A stretch of DNA of 50,737 bases from Actinomadura rubrisoli (GTDB lineage Bacteria > Actinomycetota > Actinomycetes > Streptosporangiales > Streptosporangiaceae), in assembly GCF_004349215.1 (NCBI RefSeq), contig NZ_SMKU01000022.1:1-50737 (forward strand), given 5' to 3'. Positions within the stretch are counted from its first letter, which is position 1. Each line of letters opens with the position of its first letter. A program made the position numbers and the translations under genes. Below, one piece after another: positions 35,043-43,868 of this stretch. The notes under the pieces were generated by a model. That model ran no database searches, was not told the DNA's origin, and was given only the letters and a program-made list of their open reading frames with translations.

Positions 35043-35465
35043 ATGGTCGAAGACGGTAGTAGCGAGTCCGCGTCGAGCGGGGCGAAGCGCCGAAACCGCC
35101 GAACTCGCAGCGAGGCGAAGCGAAGGCGGGTGCTGTACATCCTGTTGTCGGACGAGGAGCACGCGGCGGTGTCGAGGGCGGCCGAGCGGGAGCGCCTGGC
35201 GACTGCGGCGTGGGCGGCGCTGACGTTGCTCGCCGCCGCAACGGGGAGGCCGCGAGCAGAGAACAGCGAGCTGCGCGAGGTGCTGCAGGCCGTCATGCAG
35301 GTGCGCGGCCAGGCGCATCGGATCGGCGTCAATCTCAACCAGGCGGTCGCCGCACTGAACTCAGGAGAGGTGTCCTGGACGATCCAGTGGTACGCGCGCG
35401 CCGCCGCGCAGACGATCCGCAAGCTCGACGACCTCGCCGACGAACTGAGAAGGCGACTGCCATGA
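35043..35465 (+). CDS. MobC-like relaxosome accessory protein
   Basis: The 140-residue protein starts at ATG 35043 behind GAGGAGG. A very basic N-terminus (AKRRNRRTRSEAKRRR) precedes a ribbon-helix-helix-like stretch (VLYILLSDEEHAAVSRAAERERL). A MobC-type helix follows, with QVRGQAHRIGVNLNQAVAALN. MobC proteins bind oriT and help the relaxase to nick. It sits immediately before the relaxase gene, which fits this role. Confidence 0.75.
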   Translation: MVEDGSSESASSGAKRRNRRTRSEAKRRRVLYILLSDEEHAAVSRAAERERLATAAWAALTLLAAATGRPRAENSELREVLQAVMQVRGQAHRIGVNLNQAVAALNSGEVSWTIQWYARAAAQTIRKLDDLADELRRRLP

Positions 35466-35514
35466 AAGGCGCCGTCGTCATCACGAAGGCCACGGCACCG
35501 AGCGTCACAGGGTG
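35462..35514 (+). CDS. Possible 17-codon coupling peptide before the relaxase
   Basis: ATG 35462 overlaps the mobC stop (ATGA), and its TGA at 35512-35514 overlaps the GTG of the relaxase (GTGA). This stepwise overlap would couple translation of mobC and the relaxase, whose own RBS is weak. Product MKGAVVITKATAPSVTG. Seen in sequence; role inferred. Confidence 0.3.
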
Positions 35515-37332
35515 ATCGGGAAGGTTCTGCGCGGTGTCCGGGTCCAAGGGCTGCTGCGGTACCTCTACGGGCCAGGCGCGAACGGTGAGCACCGCGACCC
35601 GCACATCGTGGCCGGCTTTGGGGACCTGGCCGACCTGGAACCGGCAGTACGCCCTGAGGGCCGCCGCGACTTTCGCCATCTGGAGAGTTTGCTGGTCCAG
35701 CCGCTGGCGCTGCTCGGTGAACGGAACTACCGCAAGCCCGTCTGGCATTGTGCCGTCCGGGCCGCTCCGGAAGACCCGGTCCTGACCGATGAGCAGTGGG
35801 CGCAGATCACTGGCGAGATCATGCAGCGGACCGGTCTGGTCCCGGCGGGGGACGTGGACGCCGTCCGCTGGGTCGCTGTCCGGCACGCCGACGACCACGT
35901 TCATATCGTGGCCACGCTGGCGCGGCCGGACGGTGTCCGCCCCGAGGTATGGAACGACGGATACCGGGTGCGGGACGCCTGCCGGGCGGTGGAGGCACGG
36001 TTCGGCCTGCGGTCCACGGCGCCGGCGGACCGGACCGCCGCCCGCCGTCCCAAACGCGGCGAGACCGAGAAAGCCGTCCGCCGTGGCCAGCCAGTACCTT
36101 CACGTACCGTCCTGCACCACAAGGTTCAGACGGTCGCCGCCGGCGCGGGCAGCGAAAGGGACTTCTTCGAACGCCTCCAGGCCGACGGTGTCCTGGTGCG
36201 GCGGCGGTTCAGCCAGCGGGCGGCGGGTGAGCTGACCGGGTACGCAGTGGCTGCACCCGGCGATGTCAACGCGGACGGGCAGCCGGTCTGGTACGGGGGC
36301 GGCAAGCTCACCGCCGACCTCACGCTGCCCAAACTCCGCCAGCGCTGGACAGGTGCGGACGGCTCGGTCTGCGGCCCGTCCGCCATCCGTCCGCTGTCCG
36401 GACGGCACCTCTCCGCGCGGACAAGGCAGGCCCTGCTGCGGACGACCGTCCGCCGCGCCGCGGACAAAGCCCGGACGACCGCCGAGTTCCTTGACCGGCT
36501 CCAGGACGACGGCCTCCTGGTGAAGGTCCGTTACAGCCAGCAGGACCCCGGTCAGATCACCGGCTACGCCGTCGCCCTGCCCACCGATCCCGGCGACGAG
36601 GAACCGACCTGGCATCCAGGAAGCCGCCTCGCAGACGACCTCTCACTCACGCGCCTCCAGCAACGTTGGGCATCACCCAGTGCGCGCCCCATGCCAACCG
36701 CCGATGACGACCTCACCCTCGAGGAACGGCAGGCGTTCTACGACGACGCGGCCCGCGCCGCGTCCTACGCCACCGGCCACATTCGCCGCTACCTCGCCAC
36801 CAATCCATACGCAGTTCAGGACGCCTGCTGGGCCGCCTCCGATGCCCTACGCACCGCCGCGCAAGCCACTGGCAACCATCACCTCCGCCGCGCCGCCGAG
36901 ACTTACGACCGCGCCGCTCGCGCACCCTACGGTCGCATTCCCCGGCCCACTCCTGCTGGCAATGCCCTGCGCACCGCAGCCCGCCTCCTCGCACTCACTT
37001 GCTCCGCCAAGAACCGGGCGGCAGTGTCGGCCATGCTGCTCGTCGCCAACCTCATCACGCTGCTCGACAGCATCGCCGAGCTACGCCGACTCCAGCACCG
37101 TCAAGCCCAAGTCGACGCCGCTCGAAATGCCGCCGCACGCGTCCGCGAAGCGCAACCCGCCTCCCCCGTCAGCCCGCCACAACCAACCGCGCAGGCGGCC
37201 ATGTCCTCACAAGCACGCCTGGCCATGGCCGCCTTCCCCAACCCGTGGGCGCCACTGCAACCCACGGTCCCAACTGGACCCGCACCGCCGAGCGCTTCGC
37301 CGACAGCCCGGCCAAGCCGACAACGCCGGTGA
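35512..37332 (+). CDS. Relaxase / mobilization nuclease (MOB type)
   Basis: The 606-residue protein begins MIGKVLRGVRVQGLLRYLYGPG, with the candidate nucleophilic Tyr at residue 17 or 19. The three-His metal motif follows at H125, H129 and H131 (HADDHVHIVATL). Both are features of relaxases that nick oriT and stay bound to the strand. The C-terminal half has a direct duplication of a roughly 100-residue module (DFFERLQADGVLVRRRFS...GELTGYAVA and EFLDRLQDDGLLVKVRYS...GQITGYAVA), then a helical, Ala/Pro-rich tail. Start GTG 35512. With no transfer machinery in the element, it marks it as mobilizable. Confidence 0.85.
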   Translation: MIGKVLRGVRVQGLLRYLYGPGANGEHRDPHIVAGFGDLADLEPAVRPEGRRDFRHLESLLVQPLALLGERNYRKPVWHCAVRAAPEDPVLTDEQWAQITGEIMQRTGLVPAGDVDAVRWVAVRHADDHVHIVATLARPDGVRPEVWNDGYRVRDACRAVEARFGLRSTAPADRTAARRPKRGETEKAVRRGQPVPSRTVLHHKVQTVAAGAGSERDFFERLQADGVLVRRRFSQRAAGELTGYAVAAPGDVNADGQPVWYGGGKLTADLTLPKLRQRWTGADGSVCGPSAIRPLSGRHLSARTRQALLRTTVRRAADKARTTAEFLDRLQDDGLLVKVRYSQQDPGQITGYAVALPTDPGDEEPTWHPGSRLADDLSLTRLQQRWASPSARPMPTADDDLTLEERQAFYDDAARAASYATGHIRRYLATNPYAVQDACWAASDALRTAAQATGNHHLRRAAETYDRAARAPYGRIPRPTPAGNALRTAARLLALTCSAKNRAAVSAMLLVANLITLLDSIAELRRLQHRQAQVDAARNAAARVREAQPASPVSPPQPTAQAAMSSQARLAMAAFPNPWAPLQPTVPTGPAPPSASPTARPSRQRR

Positions 37333-37392
37333 CCACCCGCCCCTGACGAAGATTTCAACGCCCGCCACGAACCCAAACACGGAGGCATCCGA

Positions 37393-37593
37393 ATGCAGAC
37401 CATGCGACACGAAGACCTCGACACGCTTCCCACCGTCGTCAGCATCACGATCGCCGCCCGCGCTCTGGGACTGTCCCGCACATACGCCTACGAGCTGGCA
37501 AAACGCGGAGAATTCCCATGCCGCATCATCCGAGTCGGCACCGCCTACCGCGTACCGACCGCGGAACTTCGCAAGTTGCTCGGCGTGACATAG
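37393..37593 (+). CDS. Excisionase-like HTH DNA-binding protein
   Basis: The 66-residue protein starts at ATG 37393 with GGAGG upstream. It has a MerR/excisionase-like winged helix (VSITIAARALGLSRTYAYELAKRGEFPCRIIRVGTAYRV). Such small proteins direct integrases towards excision. It lies between the relaxase and integrase genes, the usual place for xis. It might also regulate transfer genes. Confidence 0.78.
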   Translation: MQTMRHEDLDTLPTVVSITIAARALGLSRTYAYELAKRGEFPCRIIRVGTAYRVPTAELRKLLGVT

Positions 37594-37614
37594 GCCGGCG
37601 GGGAGCCACACCCA

Positions 37615-37648
37615 CCCCTGGATGACGATGAAGATCGTCATCCAGGGG
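37615..37648. terminator. Strong hairpin terminator after the Xis-like gene
   Basis: A perfect 15-bp stem (CCCCTGGATGACGAT at 37615-37629 and its complement at 37634-37648) with loop GAAG. It ends the mobilisation operon. Confidence 0.75.
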
Positions 37649-37729
37649 TTAGAGGGCGCCTGACCCCGGCGTCCAAGGTTCAAGACTCCCCTTGAAACGA
37701 TCTACTTGAGTGTAGTTGACTCTCCGCGA

Positions 37730-38039
37730 GTGAGCGATGACAGAACGAAGGTCTGTGATGAGCCCTGTGAGCGCCCGCAGGAGCGCCTCGAACGGCTGGT
37801 GAAACCTGCTGGCCGAAGGTGTCGGTGAACTCGGACACCTCGAGCCGCTACCCCGTGCACGCGCTACAGAGCATCTCGCCACCTTCGCCCGTGAGGTGAT
37901 CGGAAGCCTCGCCGCCGTCCGGCGGGAAGCGTTCCGCGAAGCCCGCGCTGATGGCCTCACGCTCACGGAGATCGCCGACCAGCTCGGCGTGAGTGTTCAA
38001 GCGGTGTCCCAGGTGCTGAGAAAACGGCCTCACGACTAG
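37730..38039 (+). pseudogene. Small HTH regulator, probably frameshifted
   Basis: The last 79 codons before TAG 38039 encode LAEGVGELGHLEPLPRARATEHL, then LAAVRREAFREARADGLTLTEIADQLGVSVQAVSQVLRKRP, a clear HTH. The frame has an in-frame TGA at 37800 and no good start after it. A natural N-terminus (GTG 37730: SDDRTKVCDEPCERPQERLERLV) lies in another frame and joins near 37803. It is either a pseudogene with a one-base shift or a shorter protein with a late start. It precedes the integrase gene and may have regulated it. Confidence 0.45.
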
Positions 38040-38107
38040 AGCGACGTCCGCCGAGATGTCTCGCACCTCCGACACCACGAAACGAAGCGTTCCTGGAGGA
38101 GAAAGCC

Positions 38108-39679
38108 ATGCGAGGCACGACCTACAAACGTTGCGGATGCCGCAACCCCGAGACCGGCGAGAAGTACCCCACGGGCAAGTGCCCAAAGCTGGTCAACCGG
38201 AACCACGGTGCATGGTGGGCGCGCTACGACGCACCCGCAGGAAGCAGTGGCCTGCGAAGACAGCCGACCGTCGGCCCGTTCAAGACCAAGAGGGCCGCCC
38301 AGCAAGCACTTACGGAAGAACTCGGCAAGACCGAGGTCCATGGCCGACAGCTCGATCGGAGCCTGAAGACGGGCGTATACCTGCAGAACGTCTGGCTTCC
38401 GGCCAAGAAGGAGAGCCTGTCCGCCTCGACATACGCGGACTACGCGGAGATCGTCCAGCTCTACTTGGCGCCCGGACTGGGGCACCTCAAGCTGGTCGAT
38501 CTAAGAGACAAGCACGTGATCGACCTGTACGAGGCGATCCTGCAGATCAACCGCCCGCTTCTCGAAGGCGAAAGGCCCAGCGAGCTGCTCCGGCGCCTCC
38601 TTGAGGTTCGGGCGTACTCGACGAGACCGCTGAAGGTCGGAGAGGCTCCGCGCCGCAAACAGACCAAACCCATCTCGCCGACGCGGGTGAAGAAGATCCA
38701 TGCGGTTCTGCTCTCCGCCCTGAACTGGGCGGTGAAGTCCAAGCGCCTGAGAGAGAACCCGATCGAGCACGTGGAACCACCGCGCATCAAGGGAAGGAGG
38801 GTGAAGCCACTCGTCTGGACGAGCGAGCGCGTCGAGCGATGGCAGGAGACCGGCAAGGTGCCCGCGCCGGTGATGGTGTGGACAGCTGCGCAGACGGGCG
38901 CCTTCCTCGACTTCATCGCGGAGGAGCGGTTGTACGCCCTCTTCCATTTGGTCGCCTTCCGTGGCCTGCGTCGTGCCGAGGTCGCAGGGCTGGCCTGGGC
39001 GGACACCGATCTGCAGGGCGCGGGGACGCTGACCGTCCGCGAGACGAGCCCTGATTCCGAGAGCCAGGACGACGATTACGACGACACCACGTCCGAGGCC
39101 GGCGAGCGCACCGTGGCGCTGGACGAGGCGACCGTCTCAGTACTGCTGGACTGGCGGGCCGACCAGGAACGAGAGAGGTCCGTTGCCGGCCCCGAGGTAT
39201 GGGTGGACTCCGGACGGGTCTTCACCCGTGAGGACGGGGCCCGGCTGCGCCCTCAGTGGATCTCCACGCGGTTCGAGGACCTGATCAGAAAGTACTGGCT
39301 CGTCCGGCACAGGCATTCCGTCGAAGGCTGGTCCGTCGACAGGATCGCCCGTCGCCACCGGATCTCCGTTCGCGCCGTCCAGATCGTGATCGGAGGTGAG
39401 CCTCTGCCACCGATCCGCTTCCACGATCTACGGCACGGCGCAGCAACCCTCGCCCTGCTGGGCAACGTCAACATGAAAGTGATCAGCGAGACGCTCGGGC
39501 ATGCCCGCCACTCGTTCACCGCCGACACCTATACCTCGGTGCTTCCGGAGGTGTCCCGGGCAGCGGCAGAAGCGGTGGCGGCGGTCGTCCCTCGCCAGCC
39601 GCAGACGAGGACACCCGCAGCCACGAACGTGATCTCATTCGCGGACCGCCGCAGCAGGCGCGGCAAACACGCAGGGTAA
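38108..39679 (+). CDS. Tyrosine site-specific integrase of the element
   Basis: The 523-residue protein has an N-terminal Cys-containing AP2-like/SAM-like binding part (KRCGCRNPETGEKYPTGKC) and a core-binding domain (about 75-230). The catalytic domain is complete: R288 (GLRRAEVAGL), H439-x-x-R442 (HDLRHG), H465 (LGHARHSF) and Y475 (ADTYTSV). It should be active and integrate into the tRNA-Ser(GCT) gene, whose 3' half is duplicated at both ends of the element. Start ATG 38108 behind GGAGGAGAAAGCC. Two degraded relatives lie at 8.9 and 16.3 kb. Confidence 0.92.
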   Translation: MRGTTYKRCGCRNPETGEKYPTGKCPKLVNRNHGAWWARYDAPAGSSGLRRQPTVGPFKTKRAAQQALTEELGKTEVHGRQLDRSLKTGVYLQNVWLPAKKESLSASTYADYAEIVQLYLAPGLGHLKLVDLRDKHVIDLYEAILQINRPLLEGERPSELLRRLLEVRAYSTRPLKVGEAPRRKQTKPISPTRVKKIHAVLLSALNWAVKSKRLRENPIEHVEPPRIKGRRVKPLVWTSERVERWQETGKVPAPVMVWTAAQTGAFLDFIAEERLYALFHLVAFRGLRRAEVAGLAWADTDLQGAGTLTVRETSPDSESQDDDYDDTTSEAGERTVALDEATVSVLLDWRADQERERSVAGPEVWVDSGRVFTREDGARLRPQWISTRFEDLIRKYWLVRHRHSVEGWSVDRIARRHRISVRAVQIVIGGEPLPPIRFHDLRHGAATLALLGNVNMKVISETLGHARHSFTADTYTSVLPEVSRAAAEAVAAVVPRQPQTRTPAATNVISFADRRSRRGKHAG

Positions 39680-39792
39680 CCAAGCCCGAGGGGGTCAACA
39701 CCCGGCTTCAGCAGGGAGGAGTGCACTCCGCCGACGTCCCGTGCACACCATGTGCACACCAGGCGCAGAAAAACGGACATCTGGAACGCGAC

Positions 39793-39832
39793 AGGGACTT
39801 CGCCCAAGATCGCAATCTCGGGCGAAGTCCCT
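39793..39832. terminator. Bidirectional hairpin between integrase and tRNA-Ser
   Basis: AGGGACTTCGCCC (39793-39805) pairs with GGGCGAAGTCCCT (39820-39832), with partial pairing further in. It can end both the integrase message and the tRNA transcript on the other strand. Confidence 0.65.
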
Positions 39833-39836
39833 GGTC

Positions 39837-39899
39837 AGGTGGCGGAGGATCGGGGATTTGAACCCCGGATGGGCGGTAAACCCAAACCGCATTAGCAGT
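39837..39899. repeat. Right attachment site (63-bp direct repeat inside tRNA-Ser)
   Basis: Identical to 17481-17543. It spans the 3' half of the tRNA-Ser gene up to just past the anticodon, so integration rebuilt a complete tRNA. Confidence 0.9.
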
Positions 39900-39932
39900 G
39901 CGGCGCCATAGACCGGACTAGGCGAATCCTCC
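39840..39932 (-). tRNA. tRNA-Ser (anticodon GCT)
   Basis: Acceptor GGAGGAT pairs with ATCCTCC, followed by G and an encoded CCA (39842-39840). The anticodon stem-loop is CCGCA-CTGCTAA-TGCGG with GCT at 39896-39894. A long variable arm marks a class II (Ser) tRNA, and the T-loop is GTTCAAATC. It is the integration site of the element. Confidence 0.96.
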
Positions 39933-40062
39933 AGTAGCCATCAGGCTCAGGACAGGCTACCGGTTCGGCGCACCTAGCGGCAAAGCCTGCCTGTGGACAC
40001 GGAAGCATAGTCCGGATCGGCGACGTTCGCTCCCGGGGCCGCGGGAGCGAAGCGTCGTCGGA

Positions 40063-40497
40063 TCAGCTGCCCAGCCGGAAGCCGGTGTAGCCGCAGGCCT
40101 TGCCCAGTTCGTTGCCGTGCTGCTGCATCTCGGTGAAGTTGGGCGTGCCGCCGGAGAGGTTGCCGGAGCTGAGCCTCCGCAGCGTGGTGGCGGTCTCATC
40201 CAGGTCCGACGCGAACCTCGTCGCGGCGCTCTCGACGTCACCGCCGGCGTTCTGGCCCTCGCTGCGGATCTTCGCGGCCGCGTCCGAGAACTTCTGGGCG
40301 TTCGCGGCAGCGCCGCCGCCCGGCGAAACCGCCGCGCCGCCCGAGGCGATGCCCCGCAACTCCGACTCGATGTTCTTGCAGGCGGTGTTCTTCTTGCCTC
40401 CGCCCGTGACGGAGTCGATCGGCCCGCAGGCCGTGGAAGCGAGCATCACGCCACCGATGGCGAGGGCGCCGACCAACTTGGTGGCAGACATGCGCAT
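40063..40497 (-). CDS. Putative lipoprotein
   Basis: The 144-residue protein from ATG 40497 (AAGGAG upstream) has a lipoprotein signal: MRMSATKLVGALAIGGVML and a lipobox LASTAC, so Cys24 would be lipidated. The mature part has two more Cys (TACKNIE and KACGYTG, probably a disulfide) around a helical region rich in Ala/Gly. It is probably surface-anchored; function unknown. The in-frame extension to 40611 is not signal-like. Confidence 0.75.
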   Translation of the reverse strand: MRMSATKLVGALAIGGVMLASTACGPIDSVTGGGKKNTACKNIESELRGIASGGAAVSPGGGAAANAQKFSDAAAKIRSEGQNAGGDVESAATRFASDLDETATTLRRLSSGNLSGGTPNFTEMQQHGNELGKACGYTGFRLGS

Positions 40498-40688
40498 GGG
40501 GGTCTCTCCTTCAAGGGGGGTTTGGGACATCGAACGAGGGTAAACCCCACTGGTCACACCCGTCTCGATTACCCCTTTGGCGTTACACCGCCACATTCGG
40601 TTCCGTGACACAGCTCACACCGCCGGACGTGATGTTGGCCAACCGATTCGCGGTTGGCTCCCAGGAGCCGGTACAGTTGTCGCGGCAG

Positions 40689-40761
40689 GCACCCGTAGCT
40701 CAACGGATAGAGCATCTGACTACGGATCAGAAGGTTAGGGGTTCGAATCCCTTCGGGTGCG
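40689..40761 (+). tRNA. tRNA-Arg (anticodon ACG)
   Basis: Cloverleaf of 73 nt: acceptor GCACCCG/CGGGTGC, D-arm GCTC...GAGC, anticodon stem-loop TCTGA-CTACGGA-TCAGA with ACG, T-arm AGGGG-TTCGAAT-CCCTT. The CCA is not encoded. Confidence 0.97.
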
Positions 40762-40770
40762 CAGCAGGTA

Positions 40771-40805
40771 GAAGGCCCCTTCCGATCTCGGACGGGGCCT
40801 TCTTT
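40771..40805 (+). terminator. Rho-independent terminator after tRNA-Arg
   Basis: GAAGGCCCC (40771-40779) pairs with GGGGCCTTC (40794-40802), followed by TTT. Confidence 0.75.
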
Positions 40806-41208
40806 GATCTTGTATGTCGCGACACGCCCCAAGCTCGAAGGGTCCGGTCGCGTGCTTCGCGCTCGGCTCGAAGGCGGGTGGCCCGTGCCGGGCACGGTTG
40901 ATCGGTCATGACGCTTAGCGCACTGATGGGGATGTTGGTGGGGTCCCCGTGAGGTGAGGCCACGGGTGTGCTTCGTCGAGAAGGTCGGGCAGCGTGGCGA
41001 GTTTGGTTTGCTTGTCGGCCTCTGGGACGGCTCTCAACTTGTCCGTGAGAGCCGTCCGCCATCGCGCCTGTTAGCCCTTGCCGCTCGCGCAAGCGGGCAC
41101 TCTGGGACGGTACGCGTAGTTGTCATGGCGGCCAATCCATCTGCCCTTCGTCCTGGCTCGTCAGCACGAAGCGCAGGACGTCGGCGGACGGGAGGTAGGA
41201 CACGGGGC
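40806..41208. other. Intergenic region with one hairpin
   Basis: No convincing gene. A perfect 11-bp inverted repeat (GACGGCTCTCA at 41026-41036 and its complement at 41046-41056) could terminate the small minus-strand gene that ends at 41209. Confidence 0.4.
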
Positions 41209-41355
41209 TCACCGTTCGGTACCGCTAGTGCGCCCCCATCTGGCGAGGGCCCTGATGACGGCCGGGATGTCTTCAGGGCGAGCCCGGAACAGCGCGACCA
41301 GACCGAGCGCAAGCCAGGGCACGATCGTCAAGAGCGCAGCAAGAACGTAGTGCAC
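41209..41355 (-). CDS. Small single-span membrane protein (48 aa)
   Basis: GTG 41355 has GAGAGG about 9 bp upstream. The product is one hydrophobic helix (HYVLAALLTIVPWLALGLVALF) followed by an amphipathic tail (RARPEDIPAVIRALARWGR). No family is recognised. Composition and RBS suggest it is real although it lies in a gene-poor stretch. Confidence 0.45.
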   Translation of the reverse strand: MHYVLAALLTIVPWLALGLVALFRARPEDIPAVIRALARWGRTSGTER

Positions 41356-42677
41356 GACAGAATGCCTCTCGTGAGGACTGCATCTGCCGCTGAGATCTGT
41401 ACTAAGCCCCCCAAGCTCACTACACATACCAGCGGATGACCCGAGAGTTGCATGGCCGGGGTTCACTGTCAACGCGGTTGGCGCCTCCTGCCGTTGCGAC
41501 GTTGGCAGCCGCTGGACGATGGTCCAGGTCGGTGGATGACGAGGTGACCGCTGGTATGAAGTGGCGGCCTTGACCAGGATCGGGCTGATAGGGAGGCCCT
41601 CCAGTCGGCCGGGAGCCTCGCGAACGGATGTCGGGTTTCGGCGCAGGTTGGACGCACGGGACGTGGCGCGTTTGGCCTGCGCGGCTCCTGCGGTCGGGTC
41701 GTGATGGGATCCGGCGCCGGTCAATAGGGAGATGAGAGCGACTCGTCCGAGTGGGGTGGACACATTTGCTGATGGTCTATGCGGTGTGCGCAGGCGCGGA
41801 AGTCTTTCCGGTCGAGCCGCATGGTTCAGGGGTGGGGTGGCACTTCGGTGACGAGTGGAGTGCTGGGGGCAGGACTGACCGGTTCTTGGGGTCGTAGGTG
41901 GCTCGTTCGTTGACCGTGGTGGACGGGTGTCCGGAAAAGTCGATGGAGAGAGGTAATTTTGACAAGGATGGGCTATGTGTATGGGGGACATGCGTATCTC
42001 GATTAAGGCCGCAGGGTTGTCATTGTCTGGGGACGTTGGCAAGCGCGGTCACCAGGGCGTTGGGGGTGCGCGGGGGAACTGGGTGAGCGTGGGTTGTGTG
42101 GGGTCGACGCTGTAAGTCAACGAGCGCTGTCCGTGCTCTTAGGTCAGCTCCGATCGCTTCTTCTGCGCGTGTGTAGTCGCCAGTCGAGCACGTGTGTCCT
42201 TGTTCTGTCTCCCCGCAGTTGTAGGATTCCAGAGACGCAATGACTCCTGTGGTTATGGAGCGCATCAGGATTTGTGAGCGGCTTCGAATGCGCTGCGGTG
42301 GTCGAGGTCGAACCTGCCTGTTCGTTGGGGAGCGGTTGACGCTGGATGCCTGCCGGTGGGCCGTGGCCGAATGGCTCGGTCGTCAGACGGGCGATTGGCG
42401 GAACATATGTTGGTGAGGGAAGCGGCTAGCGCACTTTCTGGAATGAGAAGGCTGGCAGTGTGCAGTATTGGTCTGGCCAGGGGGTTGGTTCGCATCCGCT
42501 GGGACGGGCACGTGTCGTCATCGTGGGGCAGGGAGGTGTGTCGGTGATCCGGGAGGTGAAGGTCGTTGGGGTGTGTCTGTGGCTTTGGGGTGGACGGGGA
42601 TTGAACGGTTGTCGACATGGCTGCGAGCCGCGGGGTGCGGGGTGTTGCCTGCCTGTAATGAGCGAAGGGATGACACG
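41356..42677. other. Gene-poor stretch, about 1.3 kb
   Basis: Frames on both strands lack family features and the usual third-position GC bias. The minus-strand frame 42020-42265 is the only one with a plausible start, and it is not recognisable. No RNA gene was found by eye. It may be decayed DNA. Confidence 0.35.
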
Positions 42678-43514
42678 ATGAGCGTGTTCGGAGTGGATTA
42701 TGCGTGGGGACGGCCTGGCGCGGCGGCGTTGGAAAAGGCTGGGGTCAAGTTCGTCTGCCGGTATCTGTCGCATGACACGACAGGGAAGAATCTGACGCGG
42801 GCCGAGGCGGAGCAGTTGTCGGGGGCCGGGTTGTCGCTGGTGGTCGTGTGGGAGACGAGTGCGTCCCGGGCGTTGTCGGGGCGGACCGGTGGGGTGGCGG
42901 ACGCGCAGGATGCGGCAAAGCAGGCGCGGGGTTGCGGGATGCCCTCGGATCGTCCGATCTATTTCGCGGTCGACTTCGACGCCGATAGTGGTCAGCAAGC
43001 CACGATCAACGCGTATCTGGACGGGGCGGCGTCCGTGCTGGGTCGGGGACGGGTCGGGTTGTACGCGGGGTATGGGCCGATCAAGAGGGCTTTCGACGCC
43101 AAGAAGATCACGTATGGGTGGCAGACGTATGCGTGGTCCGGCGGGAAGTGGGATTCGAGGGCGCAGCTCCAGCAGTACTCGAATGACCACACGATCAATG
43201 GTGTTGGCGTCGACTACGACCGGGCCGTGAAGGACGACTTTGGGCAGTGGAAGGTCGGGGGCGGGGGCAAGCCGTCGAAGGCGCCCAAGTGGCCCGGGCG
43301 GTACCTTACCCAGCCGCCAGTGATGCATGGTGACGATGTGCGGACTTGGCAGACGCAGATGCGCAAGCGGGGATGGCGCGTCAACGTCGACGGGGCTTAT
43401 GGGCCGAGTTCGGAGAGTGTGTGCCGGGCTTTTCAGGAGGAAAAGGGCCTGGGCGCGGACGGGATCGTGGGGCCGGCGACGTGGCGGGCGGCCTGGGAGG
43501 CGCCCGTCAGCTGA
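42678..43514 (+). CDS. DUF1906 (Rv2525c-like glycoside-hydrolase-like) protein with peptidoglycan-binding domain
   Basis: The 278-residue protein starts at ATG 42678 behind AAGGGA. The N-terminal domain (about 1-200) has the TIM-barrel-like pattern of DUF1906: VFGVDYAWGRPGAAALEKAG, FVCRYLSHDTTGKNLTRAEAEQL, PIYFAVDFDA, VGLYAGYGPIKRAF, WQTYAW, LQQYSND. The C-terminal part is a PG_binding_1 domain (GDDVRTWQTQMRKRGWRVNVDGAYGP and VCRAFQEEKGLGADGIVG). It probably acts on or at the cell wall, but no Sec signal is visible. It could use Tat-independent export, or be phage-lysin-derived. Confidence 0.85.
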   Translation: MSVFGVDYAWGRPGAAALEKAGVKFVCRYLSHDTTGKNLTRAEAEQLSGAGLSLVVVWETSASRALSGRTGGVADAQDAAKQARGCGMPSDRPIYFAVDFDADSGQQATINAYLDGAASVLGRGRVGLYAGYGPIKRAFDAKKITYGWQTYAWSGGKWDSRAQLQQYSNDHTINGVGVDYDRAVKDDFGQWKVGGGGKPSKAPKWPGRYLTQPPVMHGDDVRTWQTQMRKRGWRVNVDGAYGPSSESVCRAFQEEKGLGADGIVGPATWRAAWEAPVS

Positions 43515-43868
43515 AATGTCGGTGGGGGCCGTTAGCGTGCGGTGTGGGGGTCGGGTACCTGAGGGGTGATGCGACGTCGCCGCAGGTGAAGGGTGTGAGG
43601 ATCGTCGCTCGTGTCCGCAGTGACCTGGGCGGCTGGGGCAGGGCTTCGTGCTGATCGTCGCGGCGGCACCGGGTGTGGGCGGCGGACATGGTCGTGCAGC
43701 GGGGGATCAAGATGAGCCGTAAGGGGGTGCCGATCCGGTACGAGGCGCTGGGGCAGTGTCTGGAAGCACTGGGTGGTGAATCTCGGATCGGGTGCGGGCT
43801 CGCGGGTGGAATGGGGGCGCGTCGAGTCGTTGATCGAGCGGCAGCTTGGCTAGGTCGGGGTGGCCTTT
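43515..43868. other. Intergenic region with possible gene remnant
   Basis: About 350 bp. A plus-strand frame ends SRVEWGRVESLIERQLG at a TAG near 43853, which looks like a protein C-terminus, but no start or family could be found. Confidence 0.25.

Larger units (their letters stand above)
17481..39899. mobile_element. Integrative mobilizable element at tRNA-Ser(GCT), about 22.4 kb
   Basis: Flanked by the 63-bp direct repeat. The right copy is part of the intact tRNA-Ser gene. The intact tyrosine integrase ends 157 bp before the right copy. Inside are a MobC-like gene, a MOB-type relaxase, an Xis-like HTH and a candidate oriT, but no type IV secretion or TraB/FtsK-like translocase genes. It should therefore be mobilised by a helper element. 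The remaining genes are cargo, mostly of defence or regulatory type. Confidence 0.82.

Noticed and set aside
41209..42042. Minus-strand frame of 277 codons
   Set aside because: Only the last 48 codons look like protein and have an RBS. The upstream part is Pro/Arg/Ser-rich nonsense.
42020..42265. 81-codon minus-strand frame (MRSITTGVIASLESYNCG...)
   Set aside because: No RBS, low third-position GC and no recognisable family.
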